Assembly (NCBI GenBank): GCA_034769895.1
Contig: CM068367.1
Location: 353,596,461-353,660,460, forward strand
DNA length: 64,000 bases
Direction: 5' to 3'
Source: Magicicada septendecula
Lineage: Eukaryota > Arthropoda > Insecta > Hemiptera > Cicadidae
Shown: in pieces, positions 10,290 through 21,025 of the stretch
Layout: the number at the start of each line of letters is the position of its first letter
How positions within the stretch are numbered: position 1 is the stretch's first letter
Position numbers and translations under genes: made by a program
Notes under the pieces: model-generated
Told to the model about the DNA's origin: nothing
Databases searched by the model: none
What the model saw: the letters and a program-made list of their open reading frames with translations, nothing else

Positions 10290-10962
10290 ATTTATTTATA
10301 ACATTACTGGTAAAGTGCACCAATTACTGGAGTTTGGGTGTAATGGTAACAAGAGTAGTCATTGATTGAATTGTAACGAGTTTTCATAATTTTTATTTAT
10401 AAACCACAAGCGTGTTTAAAAATTTCACTTACTTCGCCATAAATATTCATTATTGTTCGCTTAAAACGTTCAAATGTTGCATTACATTAATCATTAAATA
10501 AATTTTATATTCTACAGTAACAAAGTTATGTTCTAAATACTTATTCGTTAATATTAAAATTCGACTGCTCAGTCTGACAGTGTGCTTTACTGCAGTTTTG
10601 TTTTTTTTCTTTATATAACTTTCAACTACGTTAATTTATGTATTGCATACATAGTAATCATTGATTGCTTTACAAAAAATAAAATTGAAATTTCCTAAAT
10701 TAATCGTTAAACATCAAAGAAAATATTTTAATAAATTTAAATCTAATTCTCTGAACCTCTTTATCTACATTTTACATAAACTCTTATTCATGTTTAAATT
10801 TTAAAATGTCTTTTAAATGTCTTTAGTCTCTTATTTAAAATTTGTAAATGGATTATCTGTCACCTCGATTCTGTAGCTCATACTCATGTCCTCCGTTGAT
10901 CCGTAGGCCCTCTTCTGATGGAGTTCCCTGCACGTCCCCAGCTTTCACTTGTCGTCCTCCAG

Positions 10963-11130
10963 TTACTCGTCTATCATGGTCCCATCTAATGATGTAGTAT
11001 AGTGTGAGAGGTTGCTCTGGACCTGCTGCTGTAGTTCTAGCAGACGCCTCTGTTGTTCAGAATATCGTTCCTCTGCATGATGTAACATAGTAGCTTGTCT
11101 TGACTGACGGACGTTTGTGTGTGTAGACAT
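10963..11130 (-). CDS. Small uncharacterised open frame, 55 aa, within the LTR-like region
   Basis: It starts at ATG 11130-11128, about 190 bases downstream of a minus-strand TATA box, and ends at TAA 10965-10963. The protein is hydrophilic, with a Gln/Glu/Leu-rich helix (ERYSEQQRRLLELQQQV) that could form a coiled coil. I do not recognise it. It could be an LTR-borne leader peptide, the first exon of a host gene, or chance. The reading does not continue in frame past the stop. Confidence 0.3.
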   Translation of the reverse strand: MSTHTNVRQSRQATMLHHAEERYSEQQRRLLELQQQVQSNLSHYTTSLDGTMIDE

Positions 11131-11320
11131 CGTAAAGTATGTTCTATATTCGTTATTCGAAAACAGATTACGAGTTACTGTTTTGCCCTTCTGACGAAAA
11201 TAGCGTCCGTCCGCATCTACTGTTCAATTAACAAAATTTAAAAATTCGCGTCGTCAATGGACAGAGCGTCCCGCCGCTACTGAAGACTGATTGAGAAGAA
11301 GGCTGGCTTCGTTCGTGCCC

Positions 11321-11328
11321 TATTTATA
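11321..11328 (-). promoter_or_regulatory. TATA box of a minus-strand (LTR) promoter
   Basis: Minus strand TATAAATA followed by GGGC, with an insect-initiator-like ATCAGTC about 35 bases downstream. Upstream is GC-richer sequence. It fits the promoter of the LTR-like region. Confidence 0.5.
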
Positions 11329-11984
11329 ATCGAGCATCGTACCGCACCTGTTGGGACAGAATTCTGCCTGTTTGAAATTGTTCAGTGGTGTCAGTTCTCC
11401 CACTCTCGTCCAATTTCATATTTTCGCACATTTCTGCCAATGGCAAAGTCTAATGTGAACTACAGGGTGCTCTAACGATGGATGATTTAATTACACATGT
11501 CAATTACAACGTAATTACCATCGTAATAGCATAATCCGTGTAATTACTACACACTTTAAATTGCACTGAATTCGCACTGCGCGTCCTTTTCACGCCGTTT
11601 TCTCACTACACATGCGTATTAATTTTATACATATTTTGTAGTCTTTGAATTTTTTTTACCATTTATGGTTTTCTTATAATTAAATACAAACTGTAATTTG
11701 ACAATTATTCAGGGTGAGATTGCAAACTTTCATGCTCGAACTGGCCTCACTCACACACATCACTTACTACTGTACACACTCTCAGCGACAGTCGCATGAG
11801 TGTTCAGGTCAGCTCCTGTCTGTCTACACTCCGTATTTTTAACATAAACTCAGCTTTCAATCTCATACCTGCTTATTTATTACATATTTATAAATTTAAA
11901 TTAAATATTTATTTTATCTATTAAATGCACAGTACAGAATATGATTGTACTGTCGCAGTATTTATGACAGAACAATATGTTATA

Positions 11985-13118
11985 AAAAAACATACATTTG
12001 AAAGGTTAGTTGTTTGCTTTATAGAATAAATGAAACATTCGTAATCAGTAACTTTAGTAAAATTTCATGTTTTTGTAAGAATAGGTTCCTGACTGTTATA
12101 TTTAGGATACGCCAATAAGGATAATCTAAGCAGAAAATCTCTGGAAAATTAAATTAAATATGCAACACATACAGCAAATATCATTTAGTTTTATTTCTGT
12201 ATTGATATACTAAATATCTGTAAATTCGTATGTCTCAGCCTTGCTCTGAAAATCCATCGATTGATAGTAATACGAAATGAATTTGCAAAATTGGAGAATG
12301 ATTTCTTATTCCTTGTCTGTAATCTATATCCTGACTGCACTTCCCATACTCTTGTGACTATTGCGCTGGTCTTCAGTTTTGTTCGTTTTACATTTGAAGG
12401 CAAACGAAGACATTTGGCACTGAGGATTTTATCGCCAAACCCACTTCAGTATACTGTAGTATACTGAAAGAGATGCAGAGCTAGTAACTATCTCTTTAGA
12501 TATGAGACGCTTATCAGAACAGAATCTAGGCAAGTGAGAAAACACAGTCCTACTAAAAAGTACAGACTTTTATTAAAAAGTACAATAGCTTTTATTTTTA
12601 ATAAAGTACGAAATATATTTCAGATAATTGCATGTTTTCATACGATGATGATGAAATTAAAAAGATGATGAAATGTCACTGTTTTAAAAGGACTATAAAT
12701 TGAAGAACGAGAGGTACTAACATATCCTTAGTCAAAAGACAAGGGAACTCGTATTATGCTTTAATGATGAGAGATCGTAGTGTCACATCATTATGCACGC
12801 TAATGACCATGTACAAGTAAAGGTTGAGAAAACTACTCGAGAAAAATTGTATTCAGAGGAAATATATGGAACTCTTGGGACCAATTTAACAAATTATTTT
12901 AGCAAAAAAATAATTTCCGTGTTTGAAATATTTTTGTAATTCCGTAAACATGATTTTATTGTCCAACTGATTAACGGTAATAACTAAAACTAAACTAAAC
13001 TATACTTAATCTACATTTAGACTAAAGATACACTTATTCTCACTAAACAAAGGACAGATTATTTTCGTCAGAATAAATAAACGTTTAATGAAGAAATTTG
13101 TGTTAGTGGTTGAAATCA
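11985..13118. other. AT-rich stretch, no gene recognised
   Basis: Only a perfect short hairpin is notable: TTCAGTATAC (12445-12454), loop TGTA, GTATACTGAA (12459-12468). Overlapping open frames at 12191-12467 on both strands have no recognisable features. Confidence 0.4.
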
Positions 13119-13175
13119 CAATCAGAATGATCACAGTTGCACACCACTATATTGTTGTGGTGTGGGTATTGGTGT

Positions 13176-13198
13176 GGGACAGGGTTTAGGGGGTGGGG
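13176..13198 (+). other. G-quadruplex motif
   Basis: Four G runs, GGG ACA GGG TTTA GGGGG T GGGG, fit the G3+N1-7 rule. They lie inside the inverted-repeat element. Confidence 0.6.
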
Positions 13199-13281
13199 AA
13201 GGGCCATTATATTATAGCTTGTTGTGTGTGAGCAGGGTGGGGGAGAGGGGTGAAGGGTTTGTTTTTAAAATAATTTCTGCC

Positions 13282-13331
13282 TATTCCGATCTGACGATGG
13301 GCTGTGAGGCTTGAAAGCGCTAATCGGGATA
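13282..13331 (+). ncRNA. Hammerhead-ribozyme-like fold
   Basis: The order of elements is that of a hammerhead: stem I strand ATTCCGAT (13283-13290), CTGACGA core (13291-13297), a short stem II (GGGC 13299-13302 with GCTT 13309-13312, two G.U pairs), GAAA (13313-13316), the self-complementary GCGC (13317-13320) as a minimal stem III, TA (13321-13322) at the cleavage position, and the other stem I strand ATCGGGAT (13323-13330). Stem I extends to 9 bp with one G.U. Oddities are one extra U between the core and stem II, and a stem III that could form only between two copies. Activity is unproven. Confidence 0.5.
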
Positions 13332-13371
13332 ATTTTTATATAGTGGTGTGCAACTGTGATCATTCTGATTG

Positions 13372-16300
13372 AGAATAAATAAAGTTGAAATACTTTTCCT
13401 CTCAATGAAATTAAATGAAACCTGCATTGTGATAATTGTAATAATGCAAGAGTAATAACAGACTAAGAAGAGAAATTTTATACTATGGTTTTAGATTTTA
13501 TAATCCACTATAGAAATAACTACGTCATTGTTACTGATACATACGTAAGTACTAATTATACGGTAGGATATTAAACGTGCTGAATTCAGTATAAGAAACA
13601 TAATAGAAAAATACGATACGAACAGTTTCATGACTATACGAACAATATTTAAAATGGTATATACATGTACTTATGCTAGCCTACAAAAATCATTCACATA
13701 AGTAAAACTATATTTCCTTGGTTTATGAACCGCGTTGATCTTCATTGACCAATTTTCTGTTTATTTATCGATGTGACTTCACCAACTGTATAGTGCTACT
13801 AAAAATTTACGTCGTCGTTAATTTTACAACGTACACACTTGAACCAGCACGAAGAATGACTGTGTGTCGTACCGATCTAACAAACACGTCAGTGGTTAGG
13901 GACATACAAACTGTAGTAGGCAACTTAGCCCCATTCCTCTGCCACTATAAGGCAAAGTACAATCTTGTGAGCCTTCTTATTGAGAGTACTTTTACATCAA
14001 GCACAAGCAACATCTAAAATTTGTTAAATTCGTATAAATTTGTCTTCACTATGGCGAGAGAAGCAGGAGAAGTGAGATGGCATTAAGATGCTCACAATAG
14101 GACCTAATGTCAAAAGAAAACTGACCAATATTAAAAATAAAAATCAGGATTGGTATCATCATTCTTTATAATATACGGAGGAAAAAGTTGGTCTAATTAG
14201 AGAGAAACAATTAGGGAGATTTATATAGTCTCTGAATAAATAGAAAATAATTATTCTTGTGAGTATATATAAATAATACGTAAATCACATGACTTATTAA
14301 ATGCACTGTAATGGCCACATGTTTGGTTTCAATTTTTAATTCGTTACAGCAAATACTGCAACAGCGTGTCCAGTTCACTGCGGAAAGAAGGTGTAGTTTA
14401 TTGTGTAGTAACGTTTACGTTCCATTAAACTTCAGCTCCATATTTTTATTACCGTTTTGTTTTAGCCGTCCGCACAGAGATTGGCTAATAAAATGTAGCG
14501 TCGCTCTGTGGGTATGAGTGAATTACACATTGTAGGCCTACAATAGTGTCTACTTGAATCTGAAAACTCTAAATTTATGGGCAGCGTGTAAAGAATTTAA
14601 ACGTCAATAAAAAAGTAATGGTCACGTGAGCAGCGTAGGTTTGCAATTCACGCTGGGATAAAATTGAACCAATGTATTTTACATTTGGGAGTGTTTTCTT
14701 TTACAGGCTGTAATTATTAAAAAAAAATCATATATAATTGATTAGACAAATTAAACAGTGTTTTCCTCATCAATTCGGATCTGAGACTTGGCCAAAAGAT
14801 TTGGAGTTTTCTTAATAATACATAACTGAAACAAAATGTTCTTATGAATGGAAAGAAGGAAAACATTGGTCTCCGTAGGCAGATACTGTGTGAGGTAACC
14901 TACTAGGGGCATAAATATTTAAATGATGAAAGCAACAACAGGACATCTACAAGAAATTGACGTCTCCATGTTAACAAAAAAGGTTAAAACATTTTAAATA
15001 CAAAAACTGTAATTTTAAATTAGATGTTACAAGAACAATTAGTGGTACAGTAATTAAGAAGTGAAGATTCAGTAAGAACGTATGAGGAAATATTCATCTT
15101 ATAAATGTCTCGTGTATGAATAGGCCTAGAAGGTTTTAAAAGAAGAATTTACACTTTGAATAAAAGTCTTGTATTATTCAAAGAAAAACCTTCTTTTAAA
15201 TTAAGTCTTGTATGAAGTTTTCTCAGCCTAACCTCAGTAAGATACAGAGATACAGACTTATTTGAGATAAGCATATAACCAAGAGTATGTGTCTATACTT
15301 TTTACATACACACAGACACAACACACACATACACACACGCACGCACACGAGCGCGCTATTATACACAAGACTATATATAATAAGATAAGATTTTAATAGT
15401 AGTCCTACATGTTTGTAATGCCATTAATTAAATATGAACGTGAAATAAAAATCAGACTTCAAGGAATATTCGGGACTTCTAAGTATGGTCCAGACTCTTA
15501 CAAAAATATATTGTGGCTAAAGTACAAATTAAACGTACTTTTTTCTTTGTATTTTAATCATTGTATGCAATTTATTGCAATAAATTATTTAGATTATTGC
15601 GTATACTTTGTAGAGAGTAAATTTGAAACCTGACGTTAGGGCTGTGTTACGAACTGCAGAGAATTGCAAATTGAAATCCTTGCAGTTTGGAGTTATTCAG
15701 AATGACAGATGCAATAAACTATTTTGTTATCCTTATATATTTAAATTAAGGTATATTGTCTATAGAAAGTGTGGTTTAGATACTTTCTGGCCGTTGAAGA
15801 AAGGTGATGGGAAGAGAAAACAGCAATGCCAATGTTGGTGTCAGCTGTTAAATGACACACAGGGTGGAGTACAGTGAGGTACAAATGAGAATAAATGAAA
15901 GTTATAACCAGGAAATTTTACCAGTAGGGAAGTACTATTAAAATGCATACGTAGTGATAGCGAAGAGAGAAGTAATCCAGCCAGTATACTGCAATTGACA
16001 CAGGCGTGGCAGGGAATATTTTTAGACTAGATAACGTTTGTTTGCGTAACTTTTAACAGTAATAGATTTTTGTAAAACGTTTGGTAGATATAAACTACAG
16101 CTGCAGGTAACATTTTTATAGGGCAGTAGTGAAGGTTTGAAGTGTTTTGACAGAACATCGTGTTTCTGTTGTACTAAGTCGTGATGCTTTTGTTGACATA
16201 TCACGCGCGTGCGCGCGCGCACACACACACAAACACTCAAAAACATACTCGTAAACACATTTGTTTTCTGTTGTATGTAAGTGTAAATTTTACATGACTA

Positions 16301-17029
16301 ATTCGCTCTTGTGTTAAAAATAATATGTAGATTCTCCTTAATTTTTGCAACTTACTGTAGCTTAAAAGTACACGCTTTTTGGTTAATATAGGCCTACCGA
16401 ACGAGTATTTCTTTATATTGAATCCTTTTTGACCAATCATCACAAAGCCTTCACCGGAAAAATTCTTTACATTGTATCAGAAATCATGTCTTGGCGTACA
16501 GCCATTACTGGAATACTTTTGCTTGTTATCATCTGTGAAAAAGGCGAAGTGCTTTGAAAGCCATTCAAGGCTACTTATGTTACGTGCTACAAAGTATTTG
16601 ACGCATTCCCAATAAAGAAATCCGTGTGGTGCTAAAATTTAAACAAGTAAAACTACGTATCCATTAATGTTGTAATACTAACGTAAATAACATTTAAATA
16701 CCATAGTTACCACAACAACTAAACGGACACGTTCAACCAGGAAGAGTAAACGGAAGATGTTAATTAGGTATGCTTTAAAACTGCTTCGTAAGCATTTCCT
16801 AGAGCTTTGATTCATCAATGGTAGCGCGTCCCAACTTTGAAAGACGAGCATCAGCATTTCTCTGTCAAGTTACTGGTAATGGGTTTGAAAGTACTATAAA
16901 TAGTTTTCAACTTTGGCCACGTTTATCAATTCAATTGTCCTTGAAGTCAGAAGTATTTTGTAATTACGCAGTTTTGTGTTTTAAAAATTCTTATGTCTTA
17001 AATCGACTGGAGCTAGAGAACAGATGTTA
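13372..17029. other. AT-rich stretch, no gene recognised
   Basis: Short CA-rich and CG/CA-rich simple sequence at 15303-15355 and 16203-16230. Open frames at 13745, 14311, 15409, 15623, 16022 and 16818 are short, have AT-driven composition and show no domain. Confidence 0.4.
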
Positions 17030-17848
17030 GAAAACGGTTTATTTTATCCTTTACAAAGAAAACATTATATACGGAACAAAACATTAAAACATTATTCAGC
17101 AACGTTGCAACTACTACAAAAAATAAAATTCTAATTATTTTAGTTACAGGACCAACTAGGTTACTTTGAGATAAATACCTATTTGAAAATTAGTAATCCA
17201 CTCTTGAACGCAACTATCAAGGTGGGAAAACAGCTGCTGACCAGTTTATATAAGGCAATGTTATATTAAACGTAAGAGTTTTCATTAAAATCTGTTCGGT
17301 TTATTTTCAAACAGTAAACATACCTTGACTTCTCCCCCTCCAATAAACAATATCAGCCGCAGCTAATAAACAATATTTATTTCTACCTGCTCCTGCATGT
17401 GCACTCTGACCTGTCTCCTGAATATATTTTTATTTCCTTGAAAACGGTTTATTTTATCCTTTACAAAGAAAACATTATATACGGAACAAAACATTAAAAC
17501 ATTATTCAGCAACGTTGCAACTACTACAAAAAATAAAATTCTAATTATTTTAGTTACAGGACCAACTAGGTTACTTTGAGATAAATACCTATTTGAAATT
17601 AGTAATCCACTCTTGAACGCAACTATCAAGGTGGGAAAACAGCTGCTGACCAGTTTATATAAGGCAATGTTATATTAAACGTAAGAGTTTTCATTAAAAT
17701 CTGTTCGGTTTATTTTCAAACAGTAAACATACCTTGACTTCTCCCCCTCCAATAAACAATATCAGCCGCAGCTAATAAACAATATTTATTTCTACCTGCT
17801 CCTGCATGTGCACTCTGACCTGTCTCCTGAATATATTTTTATTTCCTT
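17030..17848 (+). repeat. Tandem duplication, two units of 410 and 409 bp
   Basis: The segment beginning GAAAACGGTTTATTTTATCC at 17030 is repeated from 17440. The copies are almost identical; the one difference I noticed is a missing A (TTTGAAAATTAG against TTTGAAATTAG). Each contains a TATA-like TTTATATAAGG. The junction is direct. A recent local duplication, or two tandem copies of an LTR-like unit, would both explain it. Confidence 0.9.
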
Positions 17849-19379
17849 AAGACTTAATACTCCTTTACTCCTCTATATAAAATAGTATAAGTATATATAA
17901 AGCTTTTTGAAAACTACTAAATTTGATTTTGGGATGGGACCATGCCTACTTCTCTAGCAATACACTCTGCGGCCTTTACTTTCATTGTGACTACCATCCC
18001 TTTCAAAGAACATTCTAAATTCTTCGTAAATTTATAAATTTCTTAGTGGTAATATTTTTAACATTTTATAAGGGATGAGGTATGTTCGTTAGGTTAGGTT
18101 ACGTTAAAAAGTCACTAACTGAAATATTACAAGAGAGTTAATACTGCTCACTTGAACGTATCGCCACGAGTATTTCTATTAGATGCGTCAACTGGAACTT
18201 TACATTACTATTATGTGAGACTTATCAAAATAAGCTTCGAGGCGACTGCGGTATTGCCATGTCGCTTCACTCCCCGCCCTCCCCGCCTTTGCCTACGCAT
18301 AACCAAGTGTAACGTGCGACAACGCTGTTGGGTGAGGGGCGGGGAAGAGCTGTTACTATTGCGTAACCTCGAAGCTTATTATGCTGAGTCCCGTACTATA
18401 GTGAGTTCTAAAAAAAATTGAAGTTCATTATTAATTATGAAAGCAGGGAGCTCAGTGATCACACTTTTCGTGGAGCCCATTCATCACGCTGTGTTGTTCG
18501 TTCTGTTCAAGGTCGAGTCAATCCAACCCCATCTACCTACTGTTGGGGCAGTGGATTAAGCGGACCTCAGTCAGTAAGATCACGACATGTATACCTGATC
18601 ACAAACTGCAATACATTTCTCTATTGTGCAGCTAGTGACTGTATGTGGTAAAATACAGACTGCTTTCTTTCTGGTGGTACTGTGGCGTGTGTGTCACGGG
18701 TAGAGGGCGCTACAGGTCAAGTCACGGGTCCAGTGCTTGAGGGAACACGATGATTAATTATATATAACAACAATGTTGCAAAAGAAATTAAGGATTAGGT
18801 ACAAATTCAACGTATTTTCACTTTGCACTTTTAATAATTGTATGCTATTGTTAAATTTAATTGTTATAATTTGTATGCTATATCTAATAGGGCCACTCTC
18901 CTACAGTTATCACATTTTTTCGATATCTTTACTGAAGATCAGCATTACTTTTGTTTGTTGACATATTTTGGGATTGGCCTTATTTAACAGTACAGGATAT
19001 AAAGATGGAATAATGTGATATAAACCACGCCAAATCCGCCTTTATTTTATTAACTAAACATTAATTCTATCCATGCATTTCGACCTACTAGTTTCCAAAG
19101 TTTGCACAGCTGCCTCCAGTTTTTAAAAATCTAAATCATTGATGCCTTTCATTTCTGCTTTGATCATTTTACTAAGGTGTTCCAAGTCTCTAACAAACCA
19201 CATATTTACGGAACGTTCTCTACTTCCTATTTGTTTTACAAAAAATAATTTATTTTTACTGCCTCTCTTTCTGTTACAGCCAATATTTTTGTTGTCCTAT
19301 GTGCTAACGTTTGTCTGGGTATGTCATCTTTAATATTATTTCCAATCTTTCTAAACAGATGCTAGCAGCACCGTGTGCT
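17849..19379. other. Intergenic stretch with a small foldback at 18229-18380
   Basis: The arms AATAAGCTTCGAGG (18229-18242) and CCTCGAAGCTTATT (18367-18380) are exact inverses, and an inner pair CCCCGCCCTC / GAGGGGCGGGG supports a longer imperfect hairpin in a GC-richer 150-bp island. No gene recognised. Confidence 0.5.
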
Positions 19380-19592
19380 TTATACAATTCTGATTCCTTC
19401 AATAAGCATGTCGAATGTTTTCAGAAGGACAGTCAACTTACTAAGGCTTGACATTACTTGTACGTATGTCAAGTTATTTAGCCATACATTCATTTTATCC
19501 AGTTCTCCTCAAAAGATTCCTTGATAGCAGTTAAAAAATATATGGTTAAAATGCTTCTGTTCCTTCCCAACGTCACATACAAGTTGTATGCC
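19380..19592 (-). pseudogene. LINE ORF2 C-terminal remnant (Cys/His region)
   Basis: One minus-strand frame reads VCDVGKEQKHFNHIFFNC, the C..H..H..C segment near the end of ORF2 in several non-LTR families, then one stop (within GIF*GEL) and about 45 more residues to a final TAA at 19380-19382. Upstream conservation is lost. It is old and inactive. Confidence 0.6.
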
Positions 19593-20244
19593 TTATTTCT
19601 TCTCAAGACTGAATTATTGTAGTCACCTCTAATCCATTCTTCTCATGAGTAATTCTCTTATAGTTTCATTACACAGTAGGTAAGTCCGCATCTTATAAAC
19701 AGTTAATATACTTTCTTGTAGATTTGCTTTGGCAAAAACACGGGAGGGAGGCTACTTGAGAAATATCATGCTTTCAACGCAGACTCATGAAATTGGGTAT
19801 TCTTAAGGACTTAAGCACAAGTCGAAAACATTCTTCAGTAGAGAGTTAAGTCTGTTGCTAAAGTTTTCTGTCAACTAAAACGCTCAATTCTTCTCTAATG
19901 TTTAGTAAATTATTAGCGGTTAAGGTGAGGGAACTGTGTTATTAACATCAACGATTTTTTTTGTAGTAAAGAGATGACATTAAAAAAATTAGTTATTCAA
20001 AAAGATTACATTTAAAGCTTTTCTGTAATAATAATTTTTTTAAAGTGATTTTACGTCCTTGTAATAGTATTTTTTATAATATTGAGAAGCGTATTAATAA
20101 ACAAATTTTTAACAGTGTTGTCTACTAACGTATTAAACAAAAATGTACATTAGTCATCTGGCAAATAACTTACTGAAGATGATTTTAAATATTCAATTAA
20201 TGCCATTGTGTTAAATATTAAACACCTAAGTCTTTTTCTTCTTG

Positions 20245-21025
20245 ACTTCAAGGATTAGGTATGTCGTCTGTTTCGTCTTCACTGCCACCATTTTCTTGGT
20301 CTGGTTCTATCTCGTTCTCCAAGAGGCTTACACTAGATTATCTTTTTTGGTATTTTCGAGTCACCCATTCTATTTATGTGTTGTATCCAGTTTTATTTAT
20401 TTTGTTTAATTTTCTCGTTTATCAAGTACATATCCACTCTTGCCTTTTGTCTGTATTTCTTATGTGATCTCTTAGGGTGCACCCTTTGACTCTCCTTAAG
20501 AATTTTATTTCATCAGCTTGAATTCGTTTTCTCTGATTTTTGGTAAATGTCCACGATTCACTTCCGTACATCAGTACTGGTGCCGCCATTTCAGTACTTT
20601 ATGAAATTTCAATTCTGTATCTTTTTGTACTTTCTTTCCCAAAGTCTTACGAATTGTGCCATACATCTTCTGGTACCTGTTTATTTTATTATCGATATGG
20701 TTTTCATATTCATAGCTTACGTCGTCGCTTCGCACCCTAGGGAGCTGTAGTGGGATATTTGTTTAATAATTTTATTGCCTATTACTATTTTTGAGCGTAC
20801 TGGGAATTTTCCTTTAAACGCCATTATTTTATTCTTTGTCGTAGAAATTTATAAATAATATTCATGGTAAATTTTTCTGAGTTGGTACACTGGTTTTTGT
20901 AATCAATTTTCGTTTTCTTGTAGGAGAACTTGATCGTCAGCAAACAGCAGAGAAATTATCGGGAAGTAAGTAGATTCCAGGACCAGTTCGTTCTTTCCAG
21001 TTCCTTACAGCTCGTCAGTAAACAC
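20245..21025 (-). pseudogene. LINE reverse transcriptase remnant with FADD motif
   Basis: On the minus strand the RT active-site motif LLFADDQVLLQ is at about 20945-20920, after a WKERTGPGI segment typical of the preceding block. Then follow ISTTKNKIMAFKGKFPVRSK (about 20840-20790), SHYSSLGCE, remnants of the segment with LYGSESWT as DVRK*IVDIY, and the C-terminal HINRMGDSKIPKKI. This order is that of a common insect non-LTR RT. Frameshifts and stops are frequent. It is unrelated to the neighbouring remnant at 19.4 kb, which ends differently. Confidence 0.75.

Larger units (their letters stand above)
8935..11984 (-). mobile_element. Remnant of a tRNA-Lys-primed LTR element (gag pieces, primer sites, LTR)
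   Basis: On the minus strand an LTR-like region with a TATA box (11321-11328) is followed by two primer-site-like sequences (near 10.28 and 10.21 kb), a short coiled-coil Gag start (9905-9738) and an Asn-rich Gag tail (about 9340-9180). Primer type and Gag style match the element at 53.8-63.5 kb, so the two are probably relatives. The middle of gag and all of pol are gone. The right-hand limit at 11984 (GTTATA, mirror of TATAAC next to the primer site) is a guess. Confidence 0.55.
13119..13371. mobile_element. Inverted-repeat element, 253 bp, with 34-bp perfect ends
   Basis: The left end CAATCAGAATGATCACAGTT... (13119-13152) is the exact reverse complement of 13338-13371. The interior holds a G-rich segment and a hammerhead-like fold. 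There is no coding capacity. No clear target-site duplication was seen next to the ends. It could be a MITE or a ribozyme-bearing retroelement derivative. Confidence 0.8.

Noticed and set aside
17363..17629. 88-aa frame across the tandem duplication junction
   Set aside because: It exists only because of the duplication and has no recognisable features.
18488..18560. Possible tRNA or SINE promoter boxes (AAGGTCGAGTCAATCC)
   Set aside because: The B-box match is poor, no A box lies at proper distance, and no cloverleaf fits. No tRNA or rRNA gene was found anywhere in the window.
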